Shown piece by piece: positions 1 through 10,086 of a stretch of 64,000 nt of DNA. The position numbers and the translations under genes are program-made. Source of the DNA: Dipteris shenzhenensis (taxonomy: Eukaryota > Polypodiophyta > Polypodiopsida > Gleicheniales); NCBI GenBank assembly GCA_047967505.1, contig CM106538.1; one strand, 5' to 3'. The first letter of the stretch is position 1. Every line of letters begins with the position of its first letter. A model generated the notes under the pieces. The model was not told where the DNA came from. It did not search any database and was given only the letters and a program-made list of their open reading frames with translations.

Positions 1-60
1 TTCAAGGGTTAAAATCCTTTTTATGATATCTTTAGAATAACTAGACATGTTTGTAGATTT

Positions 61-250
61 ATGTTAGAATGTACTAAACACAAATCTATTGGCTGGGCAA
101 ATATATGTCAGAATATTGCTTGTGGATTGACCTTCTAAGGTGGCAGCTTCCATAAATATCACTCGGAAAAACTGCAAGATAGAAATATCCCACCCAAAAC
201 AATGGTGTCTTAAAAACATGTTAGAATGTACTAAACACAAATCTATTGGC
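61..250 (+). repeat. 33-bp direct repeat pair
   Basis: The segment at 61-93 recurs at 218-250 with the same sequence (starts ATGTTAGAATGTACTAAACA). A further short shared word, CCTTCTAAGGTG, occurs at 131-142 and about 251-262. The spacing is 157 bp. It is probably a local duplication and I cannot tie it to a named element. Confidence 0.7.
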
Positions 251-757
251 CTTCTAAGGTGAAGACCTTCCTACTACAAACGTAAAGGGTAGTTTTTTTA
301 TTAATGGTTCTTGCATTTGATTTGAAATTATAGAGACATAGGTCATTGAGCTTGTAAATATCAATTGAAGACTTTGATTATATTAAAAGTGTCGTTGCAA
401 CTTGTAAGATATTGTGATTTGGACTATGATAATATATACGTTCTTTGATTTTGCCTCTGCCCTTGTGTCTTTCAATCCCCCAATAATCCTTGTGATCAAG
501 AAGCATTAAAAGAAATTGTGGGTTAGCTTCCCAGAACATAAATTACGAGAGAATATATCGATTTTCTTTTATTCCTATAGTACAAGTAAAATACATGTGC
601 ACGTGCATGCCTGGTGTGCAAGCATAGGACCAAGCTTGCATGCACTCACACATCCACCCACCCGCATTCTCGCGTGCGTGTGCACATAAGCACGACCATA
701 GAAGAATGTAGCAAAGGGATGCCATGCCGCCTCTCAAGTAAGAGACATTATAATGGG

Positions 758-905
758 TGTATTGGGTCTTAACACTTACATTGAGACAAGGGAACAATCA
801 TTTAATGTCTCTAACTAAGAATAACAATCATTGTATTGGGTCTTGACATTTACATTGAGACATGTAAATAATTATTTGATATTTCTAAGTAAGAATAATA
901 ATCTT
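758..905 (+). repeat. Tandem duplication, period 74 bp, two copies
   Basis: Copy 1 (758-831) and copy 2 (832-905) both begin TGTATTGGGTCTT and run through CATTGAGACA and CTAAGAATAA. The second copy has drifted. It is non-coding. Confidence 0.6.
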
Positions 906-1449
906 GAAAATATAGAGATGGGAATAGTTTAATAGTAGTGCATGTAAAAAATGACATGAACCGTGCTCCAGCTAACTCTCCAATTGAGTGTGATAACTAC
1001 TAATAAAGAGAACATCTCATTTGCTAGCCACCCAGTTACAAAATCCTTACCTTCCCTTTGAGATCTTCTTCTCTAAATTCTCATGTGCCTCCTTATCTTG
1101 AGGCCTCATTTCCTCTTGAAGCTCTCTTTGGAATTCTCCCACCTAGCCCAACGCTTGCCCACTGGATTCTTTTTAATGGTACCATGTGTCCTTAAAAAAC
1201 CATGAAAAATGAGCCAAAATACATATAAAGAGAGCTAAAGTGTGGGATACTTCTACTCTTACATGAACAAGCACGTAGACTCTCTATCACCAAATTGAAT
1301 TGAGGAGCCAACTTGTTGTCATTGTCTCTCCCAAGTCCAAGTTTCGAAGGTGTTCGTCACCTATAGTCGTGTTGTTGCTTGTTGTCCCATAGGTGTTCAC
1401 AAGTGTAGCATAGGTTCACAAGTGTAGCATAGGTCCTTGATTCGTATTC

Positions 1450-2112
1450 TGGTGAGAGGTGTAAGCTAAAGCATCGAAAGTAGCTCTCATATGCGCATGG
1501 GTGAGAAAGAGGGCTTGATCACAACGATGGATGAAGGCTCTCACCTCCACAGGAGTTCAAGGGTTTAGAAGGGGGTTGCAAGGTTCAGAAGGGGGATAGG
1601 GTTAAGAGAGCTATCTAAGAGTTCCAGGTTTCAGAGAGGGTTGCAAGGTTTAAGAGAAGTCCAAGGTTGAAAGGTGGAGAGCTTTCCTATGTGACTTGAA
1701 GGGGTAAGGGTTACGGAGGAGGGACAAGGGAGAAGAGCCCCTCCACTTTTTGGGGAGACCTCTTGCGTTTCTACACAAAGTGGGGAATCTCATGAGTCCC
1801 TACGCAAAGTGAGGGAACCTCTTGAGTCCCTATACGAATTGGGGGGACCTTTTGAGTCACTCCACAAAGTGGGAGGACCTAAAAAAGTGTATGCTTTTAG
1901 TTGTTCTCTTTCTAGTTTAAGTATTTCTCTCTCTAGGTCTTGATTTTGAGAGTATGATTGGATCTCTTCTAGAGAGGATTTTAGCTATCCTCATCCTTTA
2001 AGTTTCATCATATCATCTTTCAGGCTCAAGATATTACAAGCGAAGCTTTGTTGCTACTCTAGGCACACAATGATCTCATCGTCATTGCTCTAGACTGCAC
2101 TTCTGGTTAACA
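1450..2112 (-). mobile_element. 3' LTR (partial) of old minus-strand Ty3/gypsy element
   Basis: Read on the minus strand, a purine run (CCGGGGGAGT, 2113-2122) is followed directly by TGTTAACC at 2112-2105. This is the usual polypurine tract plus LTR start. Gypsy coding remnants lie upstream of it on the same strand, which fits a 3' LTR. Only the 2112 edge is fixed by sequence; the other end was not located, so 1450 is nominal. The LTR holds a run of roughly 30-bp repeats (1742-1880). Confidence 0.5.
1742..1880 (+). repeat. About 30-bp tandem repeat, four to five units, inside gypsy LTR
   Basis: The units share CAAAGTGGGG-A-CTC-TGAGTCCCTA. The CAAAGT word recurs near 1775, 1804 and 1864, with a variant CGAATT near 1835, giving a period of 29-31 bp. 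It is non-coding and probably part of the LTR. Confidence 0.6.
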
Positions 2113-2262
2113 ACTCCCCCGGACCGATTTGATTACCCATCCTCGAATTATGGTTCAGTCTGCAAATGATGTTGTCAACATAAGGTTAACAACTCCCCCG
2201 GACCGATTTGATTACCCATCCTCGAATTATGGTTGAGTCTGCAAATGATGTTGTGCCGCGAT
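2105..2262 (+). repeat. 79-bp tandem duplication spanning the gypsy PPT/LTR junction
   Basis: The block starting GGTTAACAACTCCCCC at 2105 recurs at 2184. It covers the last bases of the gypsy LTR, its polypurine tract and upstream sequence (GATTACCCATCCTCG). The same duplicated block appears again right of the copia insertion at 6564-6734. Confidence 0.75.
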
Positions 2263-2301
2263 AGTTTTTACCCAATGAGTATGGTAAAGATGGCATCGGT
2301 G

Positions 2302-2932
2302 TGTTAGAGACTCACTGTTCCCACCTGTGAGCCCCGTTTTGTGGGGACAAGGGGCAGTGAGAGTAAGGAGGGATGGGAAAGAGAGACTCAGCAAACAGCA
2401 GAGATTTGGGGGGGGCTCCATGCCTTCCTAGATGCATGGACTGGCTGCACAGGGCACCCTTTTATAGGGGCCTGTGGCAGGGCCAGTTGGCCCAACCAGG
2501 GCCACCGACCAGGGCCGACCCCTGGTCGGTTTTCCACACTGATCTGGTCGGTCCCCAGTCAGGGGACCAACCCTGCTGGTCGGCCATACCAACAGGCCTG
2601 GGCAGTGCCTATAAAAGGCCCACACTTCCCTTCATTTTGGCATCCAGTGCAGGACAGAAAGCCTCTGTTTTAGGCTGTGCTGTGCACTCAGATTTGGCAT
2701 CTTCTGATAGAGAGAGTTCCTTCAGTTTGTCTCAGCACTTGGCTGAGTTTTGTATTGCTCCCCTGGAGCCAGTTTTCTGCCCACCATCCGGTGGATGAAT
2801 ATATTCTCTCTCTGTCTAAGTTTTCTCTGAGTGAGTATTGTATCTGTGATCAGTTATTTGAGTTGAGTGTTGCTAGAGCGGGAGAGGTCTTGGCTGGAGG
2901 TTAGAGTGACTCTTTCCTTCTGTTTTCTAACA
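2302..2932 (+). repeat. 5' LTR of copia-1
   Basis: It begins TGTTAGAGACTCACTG and ends TTTTCTAACA directly before the primer binding site. CTATAAAAGG near 2611 is a likely TATA box for element transcription. It is matched by the 3' LTR at 5940-6563. Confidence 0.92.
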
Positions 2933-2945
2933 TGGTATCAGAGCC
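2933..2945 (+). promoter_or_regulatory. Primer binding site (initiator Met tRNA type)
   Basis: TGGTATCAGAGCC abuts the LTR 3' end. This is the standard plant copia minus-strand primer site. Confidence 0.9.
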
Positions 2946-3097
2946 ATAGGCTCTCGACTCTTCCTCATCAATAACACTCTCTGAAGGAAGGAGTTCCTTG
3001 GCTGTAAGGCAACTCTGTTTTTCAGCTCAGTTCAGTACAGAAGGTCAGTTCATTTATTTCTGTTTCAGTTTTTCAAGTTCTGTAGCTATTCACCGAG

Positions 3098-4453
3098 ATG
3101 GATCAGCGATCAGAAGCCTCTACATCCATTGCTCGTCCTTCCTCCTTCTCCAGTCATCTTCCTTCTTCATTTATCCCTAATTTCGGTGAAGCTGGAAAGC
3201 TTGATGGTACAAACTTTCCAATCTGGAAAGTCAAGATCCGAAGCCATCTGTTGGCACGGAGGTTGTGGAAGATTGTCAATGGGACCGAAGAAAACCTGGA
3301 GGATATTGTGGACAAGAGAGGTGAAGTTCTAGCTGAAGCAGATGCAGATGAACTCTGTGCATGGGAGGAGAGGGATGCTCAGGCCTTAGCAATGCTTATA
3401 GGCATGACAGCAGATTCTGTGATTCCTCATATCCAGTTGGCAGAAACTTCTTCAGAGACGTGGACCATACTGAAGGAGCTATATGAAACCGATAATACAG
3501 CTCGTATCATCACACTGCAGCATCAGCTTTATAACCTTGATATGAATGAGGGTGATAGTGTTCATGATCATCTGACGAAGGTGAAAGTTGTGCGGGACCA
3601 GCTCGCAGCGGTTGGTCAGAAGGTGGACTCGAGTCAATTAGCATTACTCACACTCCACAAGTTGCCACGGAGTTTCAAAAGTTTTGTGACTACGGTCACT
3701 GCGGGTCAACGGACAAAGCCAATCAACTTTGAGGAGCTTTGTCCACTCCTACTTCAGGAGGAGGCCCGAGAGAAACTCTTTACGCAAACCGACGAAAAGG
3801 CATTGGTTGCCGAAGACAAGCCTGGCAAAGGCAAGTCAAAGGATTCCAAGAAATCAGAGGACACTGAACGTAAGAAGAAAATGAAGTGCTTTTACTGTGA
3901 AAAGCTTGGCTACTCCGCCAAAGAATGCCGGAAGAAGAAGGCGGATCAAAAGCGGAAAAGAGAAGCCAAAAACAAAGAAGAGCCTAAGAGTGATTCTGCC
4001 AATGTGACAACTAGACAGTTATTCTTACTCAGTGAACATTGTTCAGCTTATGCAGTTAGTGAAGGTAAAGAGGGTTGGTATGTTGACAGCGGTGCTTCTA
4101 AGCACATGTCCAACAGAAGGACGTGATTCAAAACCATGGACAGTACACACCCGGATTCCAAAGTTTCTGTTGGGGATAGCCAGACATGTCCTGTGAAGGG
4201 CATAGGTAGCATTCCTTTCATTACCACGGTGGGTGAGGAGAAGGATATCTCTGGAGTACTTTATGTACCCGACCTTTGCAAGAATTTACTATCTGTAAGT
4301 TAGATGGACAAGAATAACGTGGCAGTTCTTTTTCAAGATGGCAAGGTTACCGTGACATCCAAAGGGAGTGGGCAAGTGGTGGCACAGGGTGTTGAAGAGA
4401 ATGGACTGTACCATCTCAGTGCAATGTTGGTTCATGATGATCACAGAAAGTCC
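3098..4453 (+). pseudogene. gag-pro: copia-1 gag and protease remnant
   Basis: The frame opens at ATG 3098 and runs 342 codons. Residues about 30-230 are a copia gag (UBN2-type) region, with a KLDGTNFPIWK-like start. A CCHC zinc knuckle at about 264-277 has its histidine replaced by tyrosine (C-x2-C-x4-Y-x4-C). The protease active site DSGAS lies near residue 330 and is intact. The frame is then cut by TGA at 4124-4126 and by TAG at 4301-4303. Both are single-base changes, because the frame continues in register afterwards. A 1-bp deletion near 4453, just before the integrase zinc-finger motif LWHERFGH, shifts the frame. The original was a gag-pol polyprotein; this copy cannot make one. Confidence 0.85.
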
Positions 4454-5476
4454 AACTTTGGCATGAGCGCTTCGGTCACGTCAGCTATGGAATCTTGGTT
4501 GAAATGTCAAAGTCGAAGATGGTGGATGGACTTCCACCAATTACAGGCAAGGATGATGTCTGTAGGGCTTGTCTTGAAGGCAAGCAGCACAGGGATAAGT
4601 TCTCGTTTCGGGCCAGCAAACCACTTGAGTTGGTTCACGCCGACATTTGTGGTCCAATGTCTACTGCATCATAGGCAGGATCTAGGTATTCACTTCTCTT
4701 TGTGGATGATTTCAGTAGAATGACTTGGGTATACTGTTTGGCTAAAAAGTCTCAGGCTTTTGAGAAATTCAAAGACTGGAAGGCTAGAGTTGAAAAAGAG
4801 ACAAGGGAAGATGTCAAGACATTTCGCACAGACAGGGGGGGAGAATTCACCTCAAGTGAGTCTAATACATTTTGTCGCAAGCATGGGATCAAGCGACAAC
4901 TCACCACGACACATACTTCTCAGCAAAACGGGGTAGCTGAGAGAAAGCATAGAACCACCACCGAGACAGGGCTTGCTATGCTCCGAGGGAGAAATCTTTC
5001 TAAAGCCTATTGGAGTGAAGCTATCAATACAGCGGTACACATTCTCAACCGGACCAAGACGAAGGCCGTCAAGGACAAGACTCCATATGAGGCATTTTAT
5101 GAACCTGAACCCCAGGAGGAGCCTCAGATTGAGGAGGAGATTGTTCAACCCCCGATCCCACCCCGTCCCAGATTGACCATTCAAGAGGTTACCCAATCAA
5201 AAGCTGATATTCCACCCGATACTCAGGAAGAGCAAGATGTTCCAGCAGAAGTTCCCGTTCCTCCTCCCACAAAGAAGCAGAAAAAGTTGCCCCAATGGTA
5301 CCTCCGGACATTGGAAGAGTCTCGTGTTACCTCATTACCTGAGAGTAGCAGTTCTGAATTGCGTCGGTCTCAACGTCTTCAAAAGACCCCATCCGTGAAT
5401 GTTGCGTTGGTGGCTCAGATTGTTGAGCCAAGAACCTTCGCGGAGGCGAAAGACAATCCCGAATGGCAGGCTGCCA
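4453..5476 (+). pseudogene. int: copia-1 integrase and hinge, joined to first residues of RT
   Basis: After the frameshift the reading frame gives the HHCC zinc finger (WHERFGH...CRACLEGK) and an rve core. The catalytic D is in HADICGPM (about 4640), the second D in RTDRGGEF (about 4830) and the E in NGVAERKH (about 4940). TAG at 4672-4674 interrupts it. After TPYEAFYE the normal GKKP/HLRVFG part of the integrase is missing. The sequence jumps to a proline-glutamate-rich hinge (EPEPQEEP..., IPPRP), then [15 protein letters not shown], the usual start of copia RT. RT then stops abruptly at the deletion junction near 5470-5477. Confidence 0.85.
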
Positions 5477-5926
5477 GATTGGGCAGGTGATGTGGACACC
5501 AGAAGGTCGACGACAGGATATTGTTTCTTACTTGTATCTGGAGCCATCTCTTGGCTAAGTAAGAAGCAACCCACAGTGTCCCTTTCATCTACAGAGGCAG
5601 AGTACAGAGCCGCGTGTACAGCCGCTTGTGAGACATTGTAATTGAGGTGGATTCTGGAGGACATGGATGTGTGTCAGGAGAATGCGATAGTGCTGATGTG
5701 CGACAATCAGAGTTGCATAGCTATTGCCAAGAATCCAGTGTACCATGCACGGACCAAACACATCGAAGTTCATTACCATTTTGTTCGAGAGCTCATCATT
5801 GACGACGTGATCGAGCTTATCTACTGCTCGACCGCCGACAATTTGTCCGACCTTTTCACGAAGGCACTCCCTCGAGAACAGATGGAGCACCTCATCAAAC
5901 GCATGGGGATTGGCCCACAGTTGTGA
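5477..5926 (+). pseudogene. rnh: copia-1 RNase H remnant after RT deletion
   Basis: The sequence resumes with [32 protein letters not shown] and later DNQSCIAIAKNP, HARTKHIEVHYHFVRE and DLFTKALP. These are all hallmarks of the copia RNase H C-terminal half. TAA at 5639-5641 replaces a sense codon before LRWILEDM, and the frame ends at 5926 just before the polypurine tract. Everything between the first RT residues and DWAGD, including the YVDD active site, is deleted, and the deletion also changes frame. Confidence 0.85.
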
Positions 5927-5930
5927 CATT

Positions 5931-5939
5931 GAGGGGGGG
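5931..5939 (+). promoter_or_regulatory. Polypurine tract of copia-1
   Basis: GAGGGGGGG lies immediately before the TGTTAGAGAC start of the 3' LTR. It would prime plus-strand DNA synthesis. Confidence 0.85.
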
Positions 5940-6563
5940 TGTTAGAGACTCACTGTTCCCACCTGTGAGCCCCCGTTTTGTGGGGACAAGGGGCAGTGAG
6001 AGTAAGGAGGGATGGGAAAGAGAGACTCAGCAAACAGCAGAGATTTGGGGGGGGCTCCATGCCTTCCTAGATGCATGGACTGGCTGCACAGGGCACCCTT
6101 TTATAGGGGCCTGTAGTAGGGCCAGTCGGCCCAACCAGGGCCACCGACTAGGGCCGACCCTGGTCGGTTTTCCAGACTGATTTGGTGGGTCCCCAGTCAG
6201 GGGACCGACCCTGCTGGTCGGCCATACCAACAGGCTCGGGCAGTGCCTATAAAAGGCCCACACTTCCCTTCATTTTGGCATCCACTGCAGGACAGAAAGC
6301 CTCTGTTTTAGGCTGTGCTGTGCACTCAGATTTGGCATCTTCTGACAGAGAGAGTTCCTTCAGTTTGTCTCAGCACTTGGCTGAGTTTTGTATTGCTCCC
6401 CTGGAGCCAGTTTTCTGCCCACCATCCGGTGAATGAATATAATCTCTCTCTATCTAAGTTTTCTCTGAGTGAGTATTGTATCTGTGATCAGTTATCTGAG
6501 TTGAGTGTTGCTAGAGCGGGAGAGGTCTTGGCTGGAGGTTAGAGTGATTCTTTCCTTCTGTTT
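5940..6563 (+). repeat. 3' LTR of copia-1, last bases missing
   Basis: It is collinear with the 5' LTR from TGTTAGAGAC to CTTCCTTCTGTTT, including the CTATAAAAGG box near 6248. The terminal TCTAACA is absent. The join to GATTACCC shares TTT with the target copy, a microhomology junction. Confidence 0.9.
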
Positions 6564-6734
6564 GATTACCCATCCTCGGATTATGGTTGAGTCTGCAAAT
6601 GATGTTGTCAACATAAGGTTAACAACTCCCCCGGACCGATTTGATTACCCATCCTTGAATTATGGTTGAGTCTACAAATGATGTTGTGCCGCAATAGTTT
6701 TTACCCAATGAGTATGGTAAAGATGGCATCGGTG
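6564..6734 (+). repeat. 171-bp second copy of the copia-1 target flank
   Basis: The segment 6564-6734 matches 2131-2301 left of the element over its whole length, with a few substitutions. It includes the internal 79-bp duplication and ends in the same GGCATCGGTG. This is far longer than the 5-bp duplication a retrotransposon normally makes. Confidence 0.85.
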
Positions 6735-7130
6735 ATAGATGGATTGAGCTTGTTGTCGATATTTTCCTTGTAATCCACGAGCACGGTAGATTGTCTGCTC
6801 AGTTTTATGAAGCCAGTATCAACCATTTCTTCAAACAACCACATATACTCCCCTTCAAGAGATATGGCTCTTTAAAAGAGGTGACTGGTTGTTGAAGCAT
6901 CTATCTGTTGATTTGGTTTGAAACTTAGCGTGGGTAGATGGTCATCAATGGTGAGGGACGCCTCCAGGATTAGTGCTAAAGCTTCATTGTATTTGGCACT
7001 TGAGTGTTTTATCATAACTACCTCGCAGCTCTGATGCATGTTTGTCCAAGGCTCTAATGAGTGTTTCTTGGCTTGTCCATTTGACCTTGGAGTATCTATT
7101 GATTAGGGGCCAATTGCAAGGAGCATCTTC
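6735..7130 (-). pseudogene. Gypsy accessory frame, segment left of the solo LTR
   Basis: On the minus strand the frame leaving the segment right of the solo LTR (...SMIQKWKM) continues here as MLLAIGP, then SSAKYNEALALILEASL, LEGEYMWLFEEMVDTG and ENIDNKLNPSITDAI, with only two stops. This shows that the solo LTR split one older coding-like region. It lies 3' of the gypsy integrase and 5' of the gypsy polypurine tract, so it is probably an accessory ORF of that element. I do not recognise a domain. A host gene fragment is the alternative. Confidence 0.5.
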
Positions 7131-7876
7131 TGTTAAATTACACGGCATAGTGGAACAGAATTTGAACAAAGAATAGAGAGTATATAGCAAACTAGAGACG
7201 AATAAAATTTTCCTTCAATACTGATGTAGTACAGATGATGGCTTCGTCCACCCGTGCACTCCCACAGTGGAGCTTAGATGGCGATCTAGACAGATACTAG
7301 GTGAAGAGCTACTAGTTGGAAGATTTTATCTGATCTGATTGATCTGATACAATGGACTAGCGAGGTCACCTCTTTATAGCTATGAGAGTGGTAGTCGGAT
7401 CAACGTAGTCGATGGAACTGACCAGTCAACCTAGTCGGTGGAGACGACTAGTAGTCGGTGGAACCGACTAGTCGTCCATGGAATATTCAGGGAATATTTC
7501 CTATACCGTCGCCTCGGGGGCTCTCACCCCTGAACCCCCACCAGGGGGGCTACTGGGACCCCCTAGCTACGGCCCCAGCTAGGGGGGCCAGTTGGCCCCC
7601 AGACCCCAGTGAGAGCAAGGGGCTCCCACACAATCAAGACAATGTGCCTCGTTGTGCTACTAGCTTACCTACCCTGCTAGCCCATGGGCTAGACTCACAT
7701 AGATCACCTTTCTACCATCAGCGGTCTCATTGATAGACCTCATCTGACATGCAAGTCAAGATCGATCTAGTGTTCTGGGCTCACACATGGCTTCTCCTCC
7801 TATGGGGGCCTTACAACTTAAGCACCTTGGACCATTGGTGGATACCAAGAAGGTGGGGCATTGAGCATATCTAACA
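7131..7876 (-). mobile_element. Solo LTR, 746 bp, with TCTTC target-site duplication
   Basis: Read on the minus strand it begins TGTTAGATATGCTCAATG at 7876 and ends ATTTAACA at 7131. The 5-bp direct repeats TCTTC flank it at 7126-7130 and 7877-7881, with no internal region. A TATA-like CTATAAAGAG lies near 7376 on the minus strand. The start (TGTTAGATAT) and a CCCCCATA-GAGGAGAAG stretch resemble the LTR at 60675-61357, so the two belong to related copia families. It formed by LTR-LTR recombination after inserting in the gypsy accessory frame. Confidence 0.85.
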
Positions 7877-7881
7877 TCTTC

Positions 7882-8720
7882 CATTTTTGGATCATGCTGA
7901 TTGGCATCCCATTGGTAGCGACGGGGTACCGCAGAGCAAATGTGGGATGCGTTCCAAAGGAAGTTGGAGCTTGTAAATACTCAAGGAGGTACTTTTCTTT
8001 GAGCAATTTCAATCTATGCCAAGTAGGTTGTGGCTCCAATTTGCCGCTTACTTGGAGTGATTTGCACTTGGCGAATGTGAATGGGAATTTTGGAGAGATT
8101 TCATTCTCCTCTTGACTGCATATCTGTTGCAATTCCAATTTGAAAATTATTGCCTTTTGATTTTGTAGCTCAAGCAAGCTTTACACTATTTAATTGTTGA
8201 GCTGCTTTTGGTTATCTTGGAAATTGATCATTAAGCATGCAGAGTTAGAGTATCTCATGTTCTTGAGTATCTAGTTCTTTTTTGGCATTCACAAGTGTCT
8301 CCCTTTGATGCCTTTCATTCCTCTCTACTGCTTGAATTTGATGTTTACCTTCTTTGAGGCTTTTTCACAACTCATTGTTTATGTCTATTGTGGCATTGAT
8401 GTGATCATGTTTAAGTAGCAAGATTTCATTTAAGTGCACCATTATTATTTTTAGATCATCACAAGAGACTTGTATTTGGGAGAGGGATAGCTCAACCTCT
8501 TCCTTTCTGCTCAAGGCATCATATAGCTGTAGGTGTTTTTCTTAGAGAAAAACAGTAGCTTGTAATGCATCCTTCCTACTTTTTGCTAGAGCATTTTGTA
8601 CAAGGAGCTGTTGTTGCATCTGCTCTACCATGCTTTCCTTGAGCCTATGAATTTCTGTCTCTGCACTTTGCAACTTGGTTCAGAGTGATGGGATCATCTG
8701 TCTTTCCATTTCTCATTGCT
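7882..8720 (-). pseudogene. Coiled-coil accessory frame downstream of gypsy integrase
   Basis: On the minus strand, after the integrase, long alpha-helical stretches appear with few stops. They include TEIHRLKESMVEQMQQQ, KEEVELSLSQIQVSCDDLK, HQIQAVERNERHQRE and LLELQNQKAIIFKLELQQ. A less helical part follows (GKLEPQPTWHRLKLLKEKY, FALRYPVATNGMPISMIQ). The heptad-like pattern suggests a coiled coil. It is not part of standard Ty3 pol. Some plant gypsy lineages carry extra 3' ORFs, and a captured host fragment is the other option. It continues at 6735-7130 across the solo LTR. Confidence 0.55.
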
Positions 8721-8739
8721 GCTCATCTGATGCCATGCA

Positions 8740-9060
8740 AGCCACACATGATCCCTAACAATAGTACCTTGTTGGTGGACTCGGCTTGTCCATTTCCTTG
8801 GGGATAGTAGGTGTGTTTTTTCTATGGATAACCATAAAGCCATACAAAAGTTCTTGGATTATTGATAAAATGTGTGCCTCTATCTAACACAATTTCAATG
8901 GGGCATCCAAATTATGTAATCACATTTCCATACAAGAACTTTGTTGTGCTTCTGGCATCTACTTTTGTTACTACTTTAGCTTTAGCCCACTTTGTGAAGT
9001 AGTTCATGGCCACAATGGTGTAGTGTGCTTGTGTTCCTTTTGCGGCTGGATGTATGGATC
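8740..9060 (-). pseudogene. int: Ty3/gypsy integrase core remnant
   Basis: On the minus strand I read HYTIVAMNYFTKWAKAK, a run of vowel-spaced residues ending YGNVIT, then FGCPIEIVLDRGTHFINN and YYPQGNGQAESTNK. This is the plant gypsy integrase core order, with the second D in LDRGTHF and the E in GQAEST present. There are stops at two positions. It is preceded, after an abrupt jump, by RT, so RNase H and the integrase N-terminus have been lost. It belongs to the element whose 3' LTR edge is at 2112. Confidence 0.8.
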
Positions 9061-9169
9061 CCATGAATACTTGGACACCCTTAGCATTTTGTGTGTGTGG
9101 GGGGGGGGAGCTCCATGATGATCTTGATTTTGTCCATGTCGGTAGAAACCCCTTTTCAATAGACTATGT

Positions 9170-9470
9170 GTCTACTCCATGTGTGACTAGGAATTGACAT
9201 TTGATAGGGTTTAAGGAGATTCCATACGCCCATCATTTCTTCAGTACATCTTCAAGGCATTTCAAGTGATCCTTTTTGCTTGAGTGTATGCACAAGTCAT
9301 CTTGTAGGAATTTGCTGAGAAATTCCTTGAAGGCGGTGTACATGACCCTTTGAAAAGTGGATGGGGGGTTGCGTAAGCAGTTGATTAAGCTGGCTAGAGT
9401 GGCTCCATTCAGTTGGGGGTGAGTTGCATGTAGATCCTTTACTCTTGGGTTGGTGGTGGCTTCAATCACT
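9170..9470 (-). pseudogene. rt: Ty3/gypsy reverse transcriptase remnant
   Basis: The minus-strand frame gives PPSTFQRVMYTAFKEFL, then a corrupted catalytic region (DDLCIHSSKKDHLKCLEDVL in place of the YLDD block), then YGISLNPIKCQFLVTHG. This is the gypsy RT palm/thumb order (APATFQRVM..., HLEHL..VL, L.P.KC.F). The upstream palm motifs are missing. The next recognisable domain on the strand is the integrase core, so a deletion separates them. Confidence 0.75.
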
Positions 9471-9758
9471 GTGTCGATGCTATGCGGTGTTGGTTCATTG
9501 TCCTTGGTTTTGTCTCTTTGGTCTACCTCAAATTTTTCTTGTTACCCATTTCTTCAAGGTTTGATACCAAGATTTCTCCACTTTGGCATTAGGCTAGACT
9601 TCCTTTACTTGTTGAAGGGCATTGGGGGTAGATATACTTGACGTTGTGGCACTTTGTTCTGGGATTGGCAAGGATTTTGTGGCCTTTGGGCCTTTTTCTT
9701 TCTGAGCAAAAATTAATTTTTTTCGTGCTGCTTCCTTCTGCTTCTAAGATTCATACTG
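9471..9758 (-). other. Gypsy interior without recognisable domain
   Basis: This is the continuation of the minus-strand gypsy element up to the insertion point of the three-LTR element. Short open stretches exist but I cannot assign a domain. Confidence 0.35.
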
Positions 9759-9763
9759 GTTGG

Positions 9764-10086
9764 TGTTAGAACAAATTGATGAAGGTATACCTATGTTTGT
9801 GTGTGTGTGCTTGTGTGTCCATGTGTGTGACCACCTGTGTGGTTAGTGTGCCTATAGTAGGTGTGATTGATGATGTGTCAATCAGTAGGTGTGAGTGTGG
9901 AAGGTTTTAGTGGATGATTGAGAGATTCATGGAGAGATCAGTGGAGTGATTTGTGGATCTAGGATGCTCTCTCTTGAGCTCACATACAATGTATCACTGG
10001 CCTATATATTGGAACTTCCTCTCATGAATAAAGTACTCTTTCTCCTTCATTGTCGATCTCATCATGAATTCTTTTCAGTTCCTTCA
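9764..10086 (+). repeat. LTR 1 of the three-LTR element (323 bp)
   Basis: It starts TGTTAGAACAAATTGATG and ends CAGTTCCTTCA, followed by TTTGGTATCAGAGCC. It carries a (TG)n run near 9800 and a TATATATTGG box near 10005. Its length matches LTR 2 exactly. Confidence 0.9.

Larger units (their letters stand above)
1..1449. other. AT-rich non-coding stretch with no gene seen
   Basis: I see no credible coding region on either strand. The stretch holds two small repeats that are listed separately. Its right part probably grades into the LTR of the minus-strand gypsy element, but I could not place that left LTR boundary. It may also contain older unrecognised transposon sequence. Confidence 0.4.
2302..6563 (+). 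mobile_element. Ty1/copia LTR retrotransposon, RT deleted (copia-1)
   Basis: The element starts with a 631-bp 5' LTR (TGTTAGAGACTC...TTCTAACA) and a PBS matching initiator-Met tRNA (TGGTATCAGAGCC). Broken gag, protease, integrase and RNase H follow in copia order, then a G-rich polypurine tract and a 3' LTR at 5940. The reverse transcriptase domain is missing, so it cannot be autonomous. The 3' LTR lacks its last bases (TCTAACA) and runs into a second copy of the 171-bp left flank instead of a 5-bp TSD. It interrupts the minus-strand gypsy element. The two LTRs are very alike by eye, so the insertion is not ancient, although the coding part is damaged. Confidence 0.9.

Noticed and set aside
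543-797. Minus-strand 84-codon open frame with many His/Cys
   Set aside because: It lies in repeat-bearing AT-rich DNA, has no motif and overlaps a tandem duplication; chance frame.
2341-2904. Several overlapping open frames on both strands
   Set aside because: They lie wholly inside the copia-1 LTR and recur in the 3' LTR; LTRs are not coding.
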